Part shown: piece by piece, positions 1 through 7,957 of the stretch
Layout of the letters: each line of letters starts with the position of its first letter
Position numbering within the stretch: the first letter of the stretch is position 1
Source: Verrucomicrobiaceae bacterium
Lineage (GTDB): Bacteria; Verrucomicrobiota; Verrucomicrobiia; Verrucomicrobiales; Verrucomicrobiaceae
NCBI GenBank assembly: GCA_947463285.1
Contig: CANHTV010000003.1
Span: 1 to 27,978, forward strand
DNA: 27,978 nucleotides
Direction: 5' to 3'
The notes under the pieces: model-generated
What the model was told of the DNA's origin: nothing
Database searches by the model: none
What the model saw: the letters and a program-made list of their open reading frames with translations, nothing else
Made by a program: the position numbers and the translations under genes

Positions 1-695
1 ATGAACTGCGGACCTACATCACCAACGAAGGCAAGCTGGAGGCACTGCTTGCCCGTTGTCGTGACCACACCTGCCTGCTATTCGAAAAACACGGCATCCA
101 AAACATCGGCTACTGGGTGCCAATCGAAAAAGCTAATGGTGCGGACAATACCCTCATCTACATTGTCGCCCACCCCAGTCGTGAAGCCGCTAAGGTCGCT
201 TGGAAAGCTTTTGGAACCGACCCAGAATGGCAGGCTGCGCGCTCAGCCAGCGAGGCATCTGGCAAGATCCTGGCCCAGCCTCCAGGCTCTGTTTTCATGA
301 GTGTGACGAAGTACTCCCCACCAGTGAAAACTGAGACCGGCAAGCAAGCTCGCGTTTTTGAAATGCGCACCTACACCACACCCACAGGCAAACTGGCTGA
401 CCTGCACGCCCGTTTCCAAAATCACACCTTAAATCTTTTCACTAAACACGGGATGACCCATATCGCTTATTGGACGCCGATTGATAAAGATAAAGGAGCC
501 AATAACCAACTCATCTATATCCTGTCCCATGCAAGCCAAGAGGCCGGAGCAGCCTCATTTGCGGCCTTTCGTGCAGACCCTGCATGGCTCAAGGCGAAGT
601 CCGAATCAGAATCCAATGGATCTTTGACGTTAACTCAACCAGAAGGAGTTAAAAGTATTTATCTGCGAGCAACTGACTTTTCTCCCATTCAATAA
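1..695 (+). CDS. NIPSNAP-family protein, tandem domain (5' end outside window)
   Basis: The reading frame is already open at base 3, before any start codon, so the true start lies upstream. The protein holds two copies of one ferredoxin-like, dimeric alpha/beta-barrel type module. The first begins with ELRTY at the window edge; the second begins with FEMRTYTTPTGKL (about nt 357-395). Each copy has the pattern of an opening (E/M)RTY strand, a histidine-bearing helix (FxKHGxxxIxYW), a central L(I)YIxxH strand, and a closing AFRxDPxW helix. Tandem NIPSNAP proteins are common in this group and are usually secreted, but the N-terminus that would show a signal peptide is missing. No enzymatic activity is established for the family. 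The next gene starts 86 bp downstream on the same strand. Confidence 0.85.
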   Translation, partial: ELRTYITNEGKLEALLARCRDHTCLLFEKHGIQNIGYWVPIEKANGADNTLIYIVAHPSREAAKVAWKAFGTDPEWQAARSASEASGKILAQPPGSVFMSVTKYSPPVKTETGKQARVFEMRTYTTPTGKLADLHARFQNHTLNLFTKHGMTHIAYWTPIDKDKGANNQLIYILSHASQEAGAASFAAFRADPAWLKAKSESESNGSLTLTQPEGVKSIYLRATDFSPIQ

Positions 696-722
696 ATCAC
701 AGGTTGGTTCTATCAATGATCT

Positions 723-743
723 TGGCAAGATTGATGCTTGCCA
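723..743 (+). terminator. Hairpin after the NIPSNAP gene, possible weak terminator
   Basis: A perfect 7-bp inverted repeat (TGGCAAG / CTTGCCA) with a 7-nt loop lies 28 bp after the NIPSNAP stop. No clear T-tract follows, so it may be only an attenuating or RNA-stabilising hairpin between two co-directional genes. Confidence 0.3.
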
Positions 744-781
744 TCCAAAATTCTATCTTGTAAGCACATGAGACATTCATC

Positions 782-1132
782 ATGAAATCTCTAGCTCAAA
801 TAAAGCTGTTACTCGCTTTAGCCACAATCTCACTAACTGCCATGACGAGTTGTGGAAAAAAAGCCCAGTTGGAATATCAAACTGCGCAGATCAAACTTAG
901 TTTAGAAGAACAATCTAACCTACTTAAAAAGCTAAAGAACGAATCAGTCGCACTCGGAAACCTGGGTTACTACAACATTCCCCAACCCGGTCACATTGAT
1001 CAGCTAAATGGTAAGGTGAAATCGCTGAGAGAAGAGACCCTTTCATTGACCGCCGAAAAGGAAAAGGCGGAGAAAGACCTCGAACTTCTTCAAAAAGAAC
1101 TGGACGCCTATCGTCAACGTTACCTCAACTAA
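782..1132 (+). CDS. Predicted coiled-coil lipoprotein (hypothetical)
   Basis: This is a 116-residue protein with a signal peptide ending in a lipobox-like MTSC (Cys24), so it is probably lipidated and exported. The rest is charged and heptad-like: about residues 27-60 and 75-112 are Leu/Glu/Lys-rich coiled-coil candidates, separated by a short aromatic/proline linker (NLGYYNIPQPGH). I do not recognise a family. It lies 21 bp before a gene for a membrane-anchored coiled-coil protein on the same strand, so the two are probably co-transcribed and may interact across the periplasm. No Shine-Dalgarno motif precedes the ATG. Alternative: a periplasmic chaperone-like or division-associated adaptor. 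Lipoprotein export is moderately supported; function is unknown. Confidence 0.7.
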   Translation: MKSLAQIKLLLALATISLTAMTSCGKKAQLEYQTAQIKLSLEEQSNLLKKLKNESVALGNLGYYNIPQPGHIDQLNGKVKSLREETLSLTAEKEKAEKDLELLQKELDAYRQRYLN

Positions 1133-1153
1133 CCCACTCCCCGCATATACATT

Positions 1154-1999
1154 ATGGACGGTAAAATCGTTGTTTATATCATCTTCCTCTTCGTCATCAT
1201 GGGAGGAGTCATGGGCATTTTCTACACCACGGACGTGGATGAAGCTCAGAAAGAATTTATTCTTGCGCAACAACAGATGGGGCAGATCGAAGATTCGGTT
1301 AAGAAAGAACAGATCTCTTTCGCTCACCGCAAAGAAGCAGTAGCCATCATCACCGCAGCGAATATCATTGAACGCGACAACAACCAGCTTCGCGAAGAGA
1401 CGCGCAAGATTAAAGACAATCGTGACAATCTGGCGAAGGCATTCACGAGCACCATTCAACGTGTTCGTGAAGAATCCATTGGCATGATTATTCCCGAGAT
1501 TCCCCTCGCAACCGGGAATACGCTCAAAAACGCCAAACTTCAGGCGGTTGATGAAAACCTGACTGTCATCCAACACTCCGAAGGTGTCTCCAAGGTCCCG
1601 ACAACAACACTGCCTGCCAGCTTGCTGGACAGATTTCGTTTTGGTTATGTCCCTGGAGGCGCAGGGGCAGTAACTGCGGAAGAAATCGAAATCAAAGAGT
1701 CCGAAACTCCGAGGAAAGATCCCAAGACCAGCATGAATTTCACGCCGCCTTCTACCGCAAACATGAGAACGAGCGCCAGTGATTCGCTGGTTCGACTTGG
1801 AGAAACTGGTCCAGCCGAAGTCAAAAAAAAAAGCACTTTCAACAATTCTAGGCCGGATTCAAGGCTAAGTGCGACAGAGGGCGACCCAGCCTTGTGGAAA
1901 AGTGTGCAGCGTCACTCCATTGGGCGGGCCTACGTTCCAGGGCAAGGCTGGCTTAAAATCGGACCTCGTGGCCCGATTCCAGGTTCAGGTCGCCATTAA
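1154..1999 (+). CDS. Membrane-anchored coiled-coil protein (hypothetical)
   Basis: The 281-residue protein starts with an uncleaved-looking transmembrane segment (about residues 5-23, VVYIIFLFVIMGGVMGIFY), followed by a helical, charged region to about residue 110 that looks like a coiled coil. The middle (about 150-240) is Ser/Thr/Pro-rich and low in order. The C-terminus is a compact Gly/Trp segment (YVPGQGWLKIGPRGPIPG) that could be a small docking motif. I do not recognise the family. It follows the coiled-coil lipoprotein by 21 bp and its last 15 bp overlap, tail to tail, the 3' end of the sugar-kinase gene. The pairing suggests an envelope-spanning partner for the lipoprotein, which is inference only. 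Confidence 0.7.
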   Translation: MDGKIVVYIIFLFVIMGGVMGIFYTTDVDEAQKEFILAQQQMGQIEDSVKKEQISFAHRKEAVAIITAANIIERDNNQLREETRKIKDNRDNLAKAFTSTIQRVREESIGMIIPEIPLATGNTLKNAKLQAVDENLTVIQHSEGVSKVPTTTLPASLLDRFRFGYVPGGAGAVTAEEIEIKESETPRKDPKTSMNFTPPSTANMRTSASDSLVRLGETGPAEVKKKSTFNNSRPDSRLSATEGDPALWKSVQRHSIGRAYVPGQGWLKIGPRGPIPGSGRH

Positions 2000-2899
2000 A
2001 TGAAGGTTATGGGCATTCAGCACAAATCTGCCGCCCACCCCCTCAGCATTTAGAGCAGCGAAAGTGTTAGCTTGAGATGCACATTGCTCAGCGGGCCAAC
2101 CTCTGATCCAACCGTGTAAGAAAGCACCGTGGAACACATCTCCGCATCCGGTTGTATCCACCACAGCAACAGCTGGTGGTTTTAAATGGCGTATTCCTCC
2201 ATCAGGAGTATTCCAGTAACAGCCATCTTTCCCCACTGTAATCACCACGATTCGTGCTGGTGGTCGGAGAAGCTCCTGAAACATCACCTTCAAGTCGTTA
2301 CTGCCACTGTAGCTAACGGCAAAGTCATGGGAAACGATCCTCACATGACTGGCCTGAACAAGATCACGGATACCTTCACGATAACGCCCTGCGCCGCCAT
2401 CGAACGAAATCTCCACCTCTAGCGCTCGAGCCTCTGCCACCATCTGACGGGCCAGTAATTCATGGCGTCCGTTCAGATGCAGTAATCGGGCACTGGCAAG
2501 CGCCTGACGTATCGCCTTCGTCAAAGAAGGCGCTTCGACATTGGAGGGCAGAAAGTAAATCTGACGTGCACCATCCGCAGCCCGCACCAAAATCACCGCA
2601 CGCGCAGATTTGGCATCGGCGCAGTACTTCATCAGGTCAGTTTCGACATTCCAGCGCTTTAAGTCGGAGGTAATTTTCAGGCCCACTTCATCTTCGCCAC
2701 AACTATCGATCAATGCGGTGCGATTACCTAACTGGGACAGTACACATAAGGCTGTAGCAACCGGACCACCGCCCATGGCTGCATGCGCAGAGGCCTCATG
2801 GACACATTCAGAGTCTCTGAATTGATCCACCCGCCAGAGTTCGTCCCAGGTGGCAGCACCAACACCTAAAACCAGTAAATCACTCGAAGTTGTATTCAT
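1985..2899 (-). CDS. PfkB-family carbohydrate kinase
   Basis: This is a 304-residue ribokinase/PfkB-family sugar kinase that transfers phosphate from ATP to a sugar or nucleoside hydroxyl. The N-terminal glycine motif (MGGGPVATALCVLSQLG, about residues 42-58) is the substrate-side signature. The C-terminal signature DTTGCGDVFHGAF starts at residue 248, giving the catalytic-base Asp254 and the anion hole Gly-Cys-Gly. Length is normal for the family. The substrate cannot be read from the sequence: ribokinase, sulfofructose kinase and KDG-kinase types all look like this. The gene is a singleton. A strong terminator lies just upstream of its start, so it is insulated from the preceding minus-strand gene, and its 3' end overlaps the convergent coiled-coil gene by 15 bp. 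Confidence 0.9.
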   Translation of the reverse strand: MNTTSSDLLVLGVGAATWDELWRVDQFRDSECVHEASAHAAMGGGPVATALCVLSQLGNRTALIDSCGEDEVGLKITSDLKRWNVETDLMKYCADAKSARAVILVRAADGARQIYFLPSNVEAPSLTKAIRQALASARLLHLNGRHELLARQMVAEARALEVEISFDGGAGRYREGIRDLVQASHVRIVSHDFAVSYSGSNDLKVMFQELLRPPARIVVITVGKDGCYWNTPDGGIRHLKPPAVAVVDTTGCGDVFHGAFLHGWIRGWPAEQCASQANTFAALNAEGVGGRFVLNAHNLHLMAT

Positions 2900-2910
2900 T
2901 GAACATCAGC

Positions 2911-2947
2911 CCACAAAAAAGCGGTGCCTGTAAGCAAGCACCGCTTT
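2911..2947 (-). terminator. Rho-independent terminator after the proline-rich gene and microprotein
   Basis: A perfect 10-bp stem (AAAGCGGTGC at 2918-2927 pairing with GCACCGCTTT at 2938-2947) has a 10-nt loop. Read on the minus strand it ends in a run of six T. This closes the minus-strand transcript carrying the proline-rich membrane protein and the small ORF at 2971-3057, and separates it from the sugar kinase that begins at 2899. Confidence 0.85.
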
Positions 2948-2970
2948 CTTGGGTTAGGTGAATCTTAAAC

Positions 2971-3057
2971 TCAGAGGCCTGCACCACCGCTTTTAGCGAT
3001 GAAGTTCAGGGCAAGAGCTGCGATCGCGAGAATGAATACAAGGAAAGCCAGAGGCAT
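2971..3057 (-). CDS. 28-residue single-span membrane microprotein
   Basis: A short ORF, ATG to TGA, encodes one hydrophobic helix (PLAFLVFILAIAALALNFIA) followed by the short tail KSGGAGL. It lies 47 bp after the stop codon of the proline-rich membrane protein, on the same strand, and 24 bp before a strong terminator, so it sits inside that transcript. There is no Shine-Dalgarno motif. A longer version starting at an upstream TTG in the same frame is possible. I do not recognise a family. The placement before a terminator and the clean hydrophobic-helix composition support a real gene, but a protein this short cannot be proved by reading alone. Confidence 0.5.
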   Translation of the reverse strand: MPLAFLVFILAIAALALNFIAKSGGAGL

Positions 3058-3104
3058 GATCGTTGGAAGGGTTGAGATGTAAATAAGCAGCAAGAACTCA
3101 ACGA

Positions 3105-4064
3105 TTATTCTGGAATCGTCGGAAGTGTGCGGGTGAAATTGTTGGTCCAAGAACGGTCCTCATTACGCACTTCCCATTTCACAGGAACCGGTGCTGGAAC
3201 CATAATCGGTGAAGAGTCACTGGAGGAAACCATGTCACTGCCAAACATTTGAACGACCAAGAGCACTGCCGAGAGCAGCAGACAGACAACGGAAAGAGGC
3301 ACCAAGCCACCTTCTGGATCTTCTTCCTCGTTATAAAACTGCTCTGCGTCGGTGTTGGCTGTGCGTTTGACCGGAGCACTTGGAGGAGCCGAAATGCTTG
3401 GGCGGGACATCGGCTGCGTTGGTTGCAGCTTGACCGTTGCTTTTGGCAGGCCTGCCGTTGGAGCACCACCACCAGGTGCCGATACCATCGGGCCCGTGCC
3501 GCTGCCACCTGCTGGACGTGGTCCAGGTGCCGCTGGCTTCAAAGGCATGGTCTTGGTCAGAGGTGCTGTAGTCGCGCCTGTTTCCATTTTCGGAGCAGCG
3601 CCAGGAACTGACGGTGCGGTCGGGGCCGCAGGGCGAGGTGCCATCGGGGGCATTGGAGGACGTGGTGAGCCACCCATTGGAGCTGTCGGAGGGGCCATCG
3701 GCACTGTCGCGGCTGGAGGTGCCGCAGGGCGAGCTGCTGGTGGCGGAACTGGCAGACTAGGCGCCGGAGCAGCCATTGGAACAGGCGCTGGTGGCAATTT
3801 CACAGGGGAAGTTGCCGATTTCGGTGCCGGTGGCGGCAGAGGGGCTGAAGGCAACTGCACTGGAGCTGTCGATTTCCGTGGAGCTGCCAATGGAACGCTG
3901 GATGAGATTGGGCTGACCGGGGAGGTCGCTTCACGAGGCTGAGTGGAGCCTTCACCGGGACGAGAGCGGAGCGTGATGCGCACCGTTTCCTTTTTCAGCG
4001 GCACGGCTGATGTTTTAGGAGTGCTCGGTGGCGGCGGAGTTGGCTGATTATCTGATTCACTCAT
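3105..4064 (-). CDS. Proline/alanine-rich membrane-anchored protein (hypothetical)
   Basis: The 319-residue protein starts with a conserved-looking basic segment (KKETVRITLRSRPGEG, about 25-40) of a kind I associate with Verrucomicrobial proteins. About 200 residues of low-complexity Pro/Ala/Met/Thr sequence follow, then an acidic patch (QFYNEEEDPEGG), one transmembrane helix at about 253-274, and a 45-residue tail. There is no signal peptide, so the proline-rich part is probably cytoplasmic and the tail periplasmic. Such architecture is typical of scaffold or docking proteins, but no function can be assigned. It shares its transcript with the 28-residue membrane ORF downstream. The low-complexity region produces a long antisense Gly/Ala ORF that is an artefact. 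Confidence 0.75.
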   Translation of the reverse strand: MSESDNQPTPPPPSTPKTSAVPLKKETVRITLRSRPGEGSTQPREATSPVSPISSSVPLAAPRKSTAPVQLPSAPLPPPAPKSATSPVKLPPAPVPMAAPAPSLPVPPPAARPAAPPAATVPMAPPTAPMGGSPRPPMPPMAPRPAAPTAPSVPGAAPKMETGATTAPLTKTMPLKPAAPGPRPAGGSGTGPMVSAPGGGAPTAGLPKATVKLQPTQPMSRPSISAPPSAPVKRTANTDAEQFYNEEEDPEGGLVPLSVVCLLLSAVLLVVQMFGSDMVSSSDSSPIMVPAPVPVKWEVRNEDRSWTNNFTRTLPTIPE

Positions 4065-4101
4065 GGGACAAAGGGGGAAAGACTAAATTTGCAGAATTAC
4101 C

Positions 4102-4131
4102 TGTTTAGCGGGAATGGGCTGCCTGCGTCAA
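4102..4131 (-). promoter_or_regulatory. Possible sigma70-type promoter for the proline-rich gene
   Basis: On the minus strand, TTGACG (5 of 6 consensus) is followed after 18 bp by TAAACA (a poor -10), about 37 bp before the ATG at 4064. The spacing is acceptable but the -10 is weak, so this is tentative. Confidence 0.25.
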
Positions 4132-4277
4132 TGTCATTTTTAAATTCACTCATGATTCCAGATCTGGCAGGGTGAACCCCGATTAGCCAAATGGTCAATT
4201 TAACCTTTTGGCGATGAATGCATTGGATGATCAATGAGTGCGTTTCGCTTGCTTCAGAGGCAAATGACTTGCTGAGC

Positions 4278-5384
4278 TTATTCGGCGTTTCGAATGGCTG
4301 AGATCACTTCACGCAGGTTTTCCTCCGTCACCTCTTGGCTGACGTGAGCACGACCGAGAGTGCTAAGCAAAACGAAGCGAATCTTGCCGTGCTCGAATTT
4401 CTTATCCATGCGTGTGATGCGCAGCAGTTCCTCGGTTTCAAAGCTATCTGCCAACTGCACCGGCAGGTCAAAACGGCGCAGCAGGTCGATGATGCGTCCG
4501 GCCTCTACGGCTGTCAGTGTTGAGTGGCTGACTGAAAGCAACGCTGCCGCGTGCAGTCCGAGTGAGATGGCTTCACCATGGAGTAGCTGCCCATATCCCG
4601 CAGCCGCCTCGATTGCATGACCGAGAGTGTGGCCAAAATTCAGCAAGGCGCGGACTCCCAAAGTCTCGAACTCATCTTCCTCCACGACGGCAGCCTTGAT
4701 GGCGATGTTCCAGCGGATGAGCTCAGCGAGATCTCCTCCACCAGCAGCCACTTCGTCAATCAGGGGCAGCATGGATGCATCGCGGATGCAGGCATGTTTG
4801 ATGATCTCGGCAAAGCCTTCGTTCCACTCCCTTTGGTGCAGGGATTTCAAAGTCGCCACATCGGCGATCACATGGGCAGGCTGATGAAAATTTCCGACCA
4901 TGTTTTTGGCATCCGGCAGGTTTACCCCTGTTTTGCCACCGACACTGCTGTCCACTTGGGAAAGCACTGTCGTCGGCACCTGGATGTAAGGGATGCCACG
5001 CTGGTAAATGCTAGCACAAAAGCCGCCCAGATCTCCGATGACGCCGCCGCCCAGGGCCACCACGAAACTCTTGCGATCCAGGCCCGCACGGGCCATCTCG
5101 CTGCATACATCCTGCGCTGTCAGCAGTGATTTACTGAACTCACCCGCTGGCACAGTGATGAGCACTGGATTTTTGCCAGCGGCTTTCAGGCTTTCCAAAA
5201 CCGTTGCGGCATACAGAGGTCCGACATTGGAGTCCGTGATCACGGCGCAGCGGCTCAGTTTGCCAAACTTTTCGTTCGCCACCGCACCGATGCTTCCCAG
5301 CAGTCCGGCTCCAACATCCACGCGATAACTGCGCGAGCCTAAATTGACAGGGACAATGTGGGCGGGCTGGGACGGAGCAGGCAT
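4278..5384 (-). CDS. aroB: 3-dehydroquinate synthase
   Basis: AroB converts DAHP to 3-dehydroquinate, the second step of the shikimate pathway, in the cytoplasm using NAD+ and a divalent metal. The 368-residue product shows the family core: the NAD-binding and active-site stretch GGGVIGDLGG, then VPTTVLSQVDSSVGGKTGVN, then the metal-site segment LLNFGHTLGHAIEAA and HGEAISLGL. I chose the ATG at 5384 (MPAPSQPAHIVPVNLG) because the homologous part begins there; an upstream in-frame ATG at 5459 would add 25 unlikely residues. With this start the gene overlaps the 3' end of miaA by 46 bp on the same strand, so the two are probably co-transcribed. Confidence 0.95.
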   Translation of the reverse strand: MPAPSQPAHIVPVNLGSRSYRVDVGAGLLGSIGAVANEKFGKLSRCAVITDSNVGPLYAATVLESLKAAGKNPVLITVPAGEFSKSLLTAQDVCSEMARAGLDRKSFVVALGGGVIGDLGGFCASIYQRGIPYIQVPTTVLSQVDSSVGGKTGVNLPDAKNMVGNFHQPAHVIADVATLKSLHQREWNEGFAEIIKHACIRDASMLPLIDEVAAGGGDLAELIRWNIAIKAAVVEEDEFETLGVRALLNFGHTLGHAIEAAAGYGQLLHGEAISLGLHAAALLSVSHSTLTAVEAGRIIDLLRRFDLPVQLADSFETEELLRITRMDKKFEHGKIRFVLLSTLGRAHVSQEVTEENLREVISAIRNAE

Positions 5385-6286
5385 GGAAAAAGGTCGATGA
5401 GGTGACTGGCCGCCCACTCTGCACCTTGCTGTGAATCGAGGCAAATCGTTTGCAGCCAATGCTCGCGTTTGAACCAGGTGATCTGGCGTTTGGCGTATCT
5501 CCGGGAGGCCTGCTGCATGGCGCTGACGGCATCTGGCAGCGCTAATTCATCCGCGAGATGAGCGCGCATCTCCCGGAGGCCGATGGCTTTTTCAAACTGA
5601 AGCACCTCAGCGTCGGGGGGACGTTTTTCGGCAAAAGCCCGCACCTCAGCCAGCAGGCCAGCTTCGAGCATGTCATGGACACGCTGGTCAATGCGGGTGT
5701 ACAGAGCCTCCCGATCCCAATGTAGAACGACACCATGTCCTTTCGGTTCCGTTTGGGAAAACGTCTGCCGCAGGGAAGACTGTGGACGGCCTGTGAGCAG
5801 GCAGATCTCAAGCGCCCGCTGCACGTAGCGAGGATTCGCCAAGGGCACGTTCTCCCCAGCCTGTGGATCCAGCGCAAGCAACTGTGCCAGCATTTCCTCA
5901 AGGGACAAGGCATTCAAACGAGCACGTAAAGCCTCATCCCCACGCGGCAGTGGAGCCAGACCATGCGACAGAGCCTTGATGTACAAACCCGATCCACCCA
6001 CTACGATCGGCACATGGCCACGTGCCGCAATGTCTTCCAGGACGGGCAGCGCCATCTCACGATAACGCTGCGCATCACAGCTTTCCTCAGGAGCCAGCAC
6101 GTCATAAAGATGATGCGGCAGACGCGAGCGATCCGCCAGAGGTGGCTTGGCCGTGAGCAGATCCAGCCCACGATAAAGCTGAAACGCATCCGCATTCACG
6201 ATCTCCCCGCCCACACGCTCTGCCAAAGCCAGCGCGATGGCTGACTTCCCTGAAGCTGTGGGACCTGTGATAAAAAAAGGCTGCAT
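5339..6286 (-). CDS. miaA: tRNA dimethylallyltransferase
   Basis: MiaA transfers a dimethylallyl group to adenosine 37 of tRNAs that read codons starting with U. The 315-residue product opens with the P-loop GPTASGKS (residues 8-15), followed by NADAFQLYRGLD, where most family members have DSMQVY(K/R), and VGGSGLYIKAL. The conserved C-terminal RRYAKRQITWFKRE precedes a short variable tail. The ATG at 6286 is preferred because it puts the P-loop at the usual distance from the N-terminus; a GTG 39 bp upstream is possible. Its 3' end overlaps aroB by 46 bp. It diverges from the thioredoxin-like gene, with 141 bp between the starts. Confidence 0.95.
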   Translation of the reverse strand: MQPFFITGPTASGKSAIALALAERVGGEIVNADAFQLYRGLDLLTAKPPLADRSRLPHHLYDVLAPEESCDAQRYREMALPVLEDIAARGHVPIVVGGSGLYIKALSHGLAPLPRGDEALRARLNALSLEEMLAQLLALDPQAGENVPLANPRYVQRALEICLLTGRPQSSLRQTFSQTEPKGHGVVLHWDREALYTRIDQRVHDMLEAGLLAEVRAFAEKRPPDAEVLQFEKAIGLREMRAHLADELALPDAVSAMQQASRRYAKRQITWFKREHWLQTICLDSQQGAEWAASHLIDLFPCLLRPSPPTLSLSI

Positions 6287-6427
6287 GAGCAGGATGCGTG
6301 CAGTCGCTTTGCCGGAACCCGGCACGAATGCAAATGCTAAGCCGCTCGCAGCAGAATTCTTCTACATCATCACGGCTGATAGTGAGGCTCGACAGTTTGG
6401 CAGATTCACGCACGTTCATCTCCTGCC

Positions 6428-7345
6428 ATGAAACGCGCCCTCTTTCTTCTTCCAGCCCTCCTTTGGCTTCATTCCGCCCCAGCTCAGGAAACCCCCAAGG
6501 TTCCTCAGGAAATGATGCAGCGCCTTTTTAATCCTGGTGCCACGCAGGAGGAGCTCATCGCTGCCACCAAGGAAGCTGGCCTCGCAGGCGTGCCACGCCA
6601 GCAGGTCATTGAGGCCAAGCTCATCTGGGGCCTACGCAAGCAAGATACCGCCTGGCTGGTGAAGATGCTCCCCGAGATGGAAGTGCTGGCTAAAAACTTC
6701 GATCCCACCCTGTCCGCAGGCATCAAGTCGGCCGATGACATCCGCGCCTTCATGGCCTTTACCAAAGCCCTCCAGGCTCAGGAAAAGAAGGACGAGGCGG
6801 CCTACAAAAACAACATTCTCGAAGCCATCTGGCTCAGCCCCCAGCAGGCGCAGCTTTTCGCTCAGAGCATCGACAAGGGACGTCGCGAAGCGAAGATGGC
6901 CACGATGAAGCTGGATCTCCAGCTCGTGCTTGCCACCTCCAGTGGTGAGACCACCACGCTGGCGGATCAGATGGCAGGTAAAAAAGCCGTGTTGCTGGAT
7001 TTCTGGGCTTCCTGGTGTGGCCCGTGTATGCAGCTCATGCCTGAACTCAAAAAGAAGGCTGAGCAGCTCAGCAAGCATGGCATCGTCGTCGCCGGCATCA
7101 ATAAGGACGATGAAAAAGCCGAAGCGGTGGCCGAAAAGATTCGTAACGAGCAGCAGATCGAGTTCCCCTGGCTCATTGAGCCTGCCGACCGCCCATTGAC
7201 TAAGATGCTGGAGATCGATAGCATCCCTCGCATGATCCTCGTCGGCCCGGATGGCAAGGTTCTTTACAATGGGCATCCGCAAGATCCCGGCCTCTGGAGC
7301 GCTCTGCAAAAGATTGATGCCTCCATCAAGGCCCCCGGAGCTTGA
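6428..7345 (+). CDS. Secreted TlpA/thioredoxin-like protein with a helical N-terminal domain
   Basis: The 305-residue protein has a signal peptide (about residues 1-19, ending SAPAQ), so it acts in the periplasm or envelope. Residues about 20-160 form a helical, charged domain I cannot name. Residues about 160-300 are a TlpA-like thioredoxin fold with active site W196-CGPC-200, preceded by LLDFWAS and followed by the conserved cis-proline loop IDSIPRMILV. It should be a thiol-disulfide oxidoreductase or reductant for exported proteins. Its stop codon is directly followed, with no gap, by the stop of the convergent phosphatase gene. The start has no purine-rich Shine-Dalgarno. Confidence 0.88.
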   Translation: MKRALFLLPALLWLHSAPAQETPKVPQEMMQRLFNPGATQEELIAATKEAGLAGVPRQQVIEAKLIWGLRKQDTAWLVKMLPEMEVLAKNFDPTLSAGIKSADDIRAFMAFTKALQAQEKKDEAAYKNNILEAIWLSPQQAQLFAQSIDKGRREAKMATMKLDLQLVLATSSGETTTLADQMAGKKAVLLDFWASWCGPCMQLMPELKKKAEQLSKHGIVVAGINKDDEKAEAVAEKIRNEQQIEFPWLIEPADRPLTKMLEIDSIPRMILVGPDGKVLYNGHPQDPGLWSALQKIDASIKAPGA

Positions 7346-7828
7346 TCACAGCTTCGCCTGCACATGCTTTAGCAGGCCAGCACAGCTGTCTTCCAAAAGA
7401 TCCAGCACCTTTTCAAAGCCCTGCGCGCCTCCATAGTAGGGGTCAGGCACTTCTTTTTCAGTGTGCTCCGTGCAGAACTCGCATAAGAAGCGGACTTTGC
7501 TCTGATAGCGCCGTTCAGGATCGAAGGGCAGGAGATCGCGTCGATTTTGCTCATCCATGATCAGCAGCAGATCAAACTCTTCAAAGTCAGACTCCTTCAC
7601 CTGTCGGGCCACGCTGGTGAGTTCATAACCCCGCCCAGAAGCCGCCGCCCTCATGCGATGATCCGCACGCGCGCCAGCGTGCCAGCCGCCCGTGCCCGCA
7701 GAGTCGATCAAAACACGAGCCGCCAGATCAGCCTCCACCACCAGTTTTTTCATCACACCCTCCGCTGCCGGGGAGCGGCAGATGTTACCCATGCAGATAA
7801 AAAGGATTTTGAAGGGGGCTTCAGGCAT
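7346..7828 (-). CDS. Low-molecular-weight protein-tyrosine phosphatase
   Basis: The 160-residue cytoplasmic enzyme has the CX5R phosphate loop near the N-terminus (C12-MGNIC-R18-S) and the general-acid motif DPYYGG with Asp129, as expected for LMW-PTPs. These hydrolyse phosphotyrosine and often reverse bacterial tyrosine kinases of the Wzc type; such a kinase lies at 24.7-26.9 kb in this window, though not adjacent. The ATG at 7828 is chosen because it places the P-loop at the normal position; the open frame continues 63 bp upstream without homologous-looking sequence. Tail-to-tail with the thioredoxin-like gene, stop codons abutting. Confidence 0.93.
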   Translation of the reverse strand: MPEAPFKILFICMGNICRSPAAEGVMKKLVVEADLAARVLIDSAGTGGWHAGARADHRMRAAASGRGYELTSVARQVKESDFEEFDLLLIMDEQNRRDLLPFDPERRYQSKVRFLCEFCTEHTEKEVPDPYYGGAQGFEKVLDLLEDSCAGLLKHVQAKL

Positions 7829-7957
7829 GATCAAAGACGACTGCCCTTTAGCGCTATAGGCATCTCGGTGCAAATGGTCCCAAAAAGACATCGGTTAAGT
7901 TTTCATCACAAATCCGCCTGCTGCTGTCTGCCATGGTGCCTGCAGGAATCGTCCCCC

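Noticed and set aside
1..300. 99-residue plus-strand ORF starting at base 1
   Set aside because: It is out of frame with the NIPSNAP protein, whose frame is open from base 3 with clear family motifs.
2971..3104. Frameshifted continuation of the proline-rich protein into the small downstream ORF
   Set aside because: The stop TAA of the proline-rich gene is clean and the downstream helix has its own ATG; a frameshift would need a slippery site that is not seen.
3352..3942. 196-residue Gly/Ala-rich plus-strand ORF
   Set aside because: Antisense shadow of the low-complexity proline-rich gene; Gly/Ala composition follows from the complementary codons.
7547..7957. Upstream 137-codon extension of the L,D-transpeptidase frame
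   Set aside because: It overlaps the phosphatase gene antisense, lacks homology-like sequence, and the internal ATG at 7958 has an AGGAA and a signal peptide.
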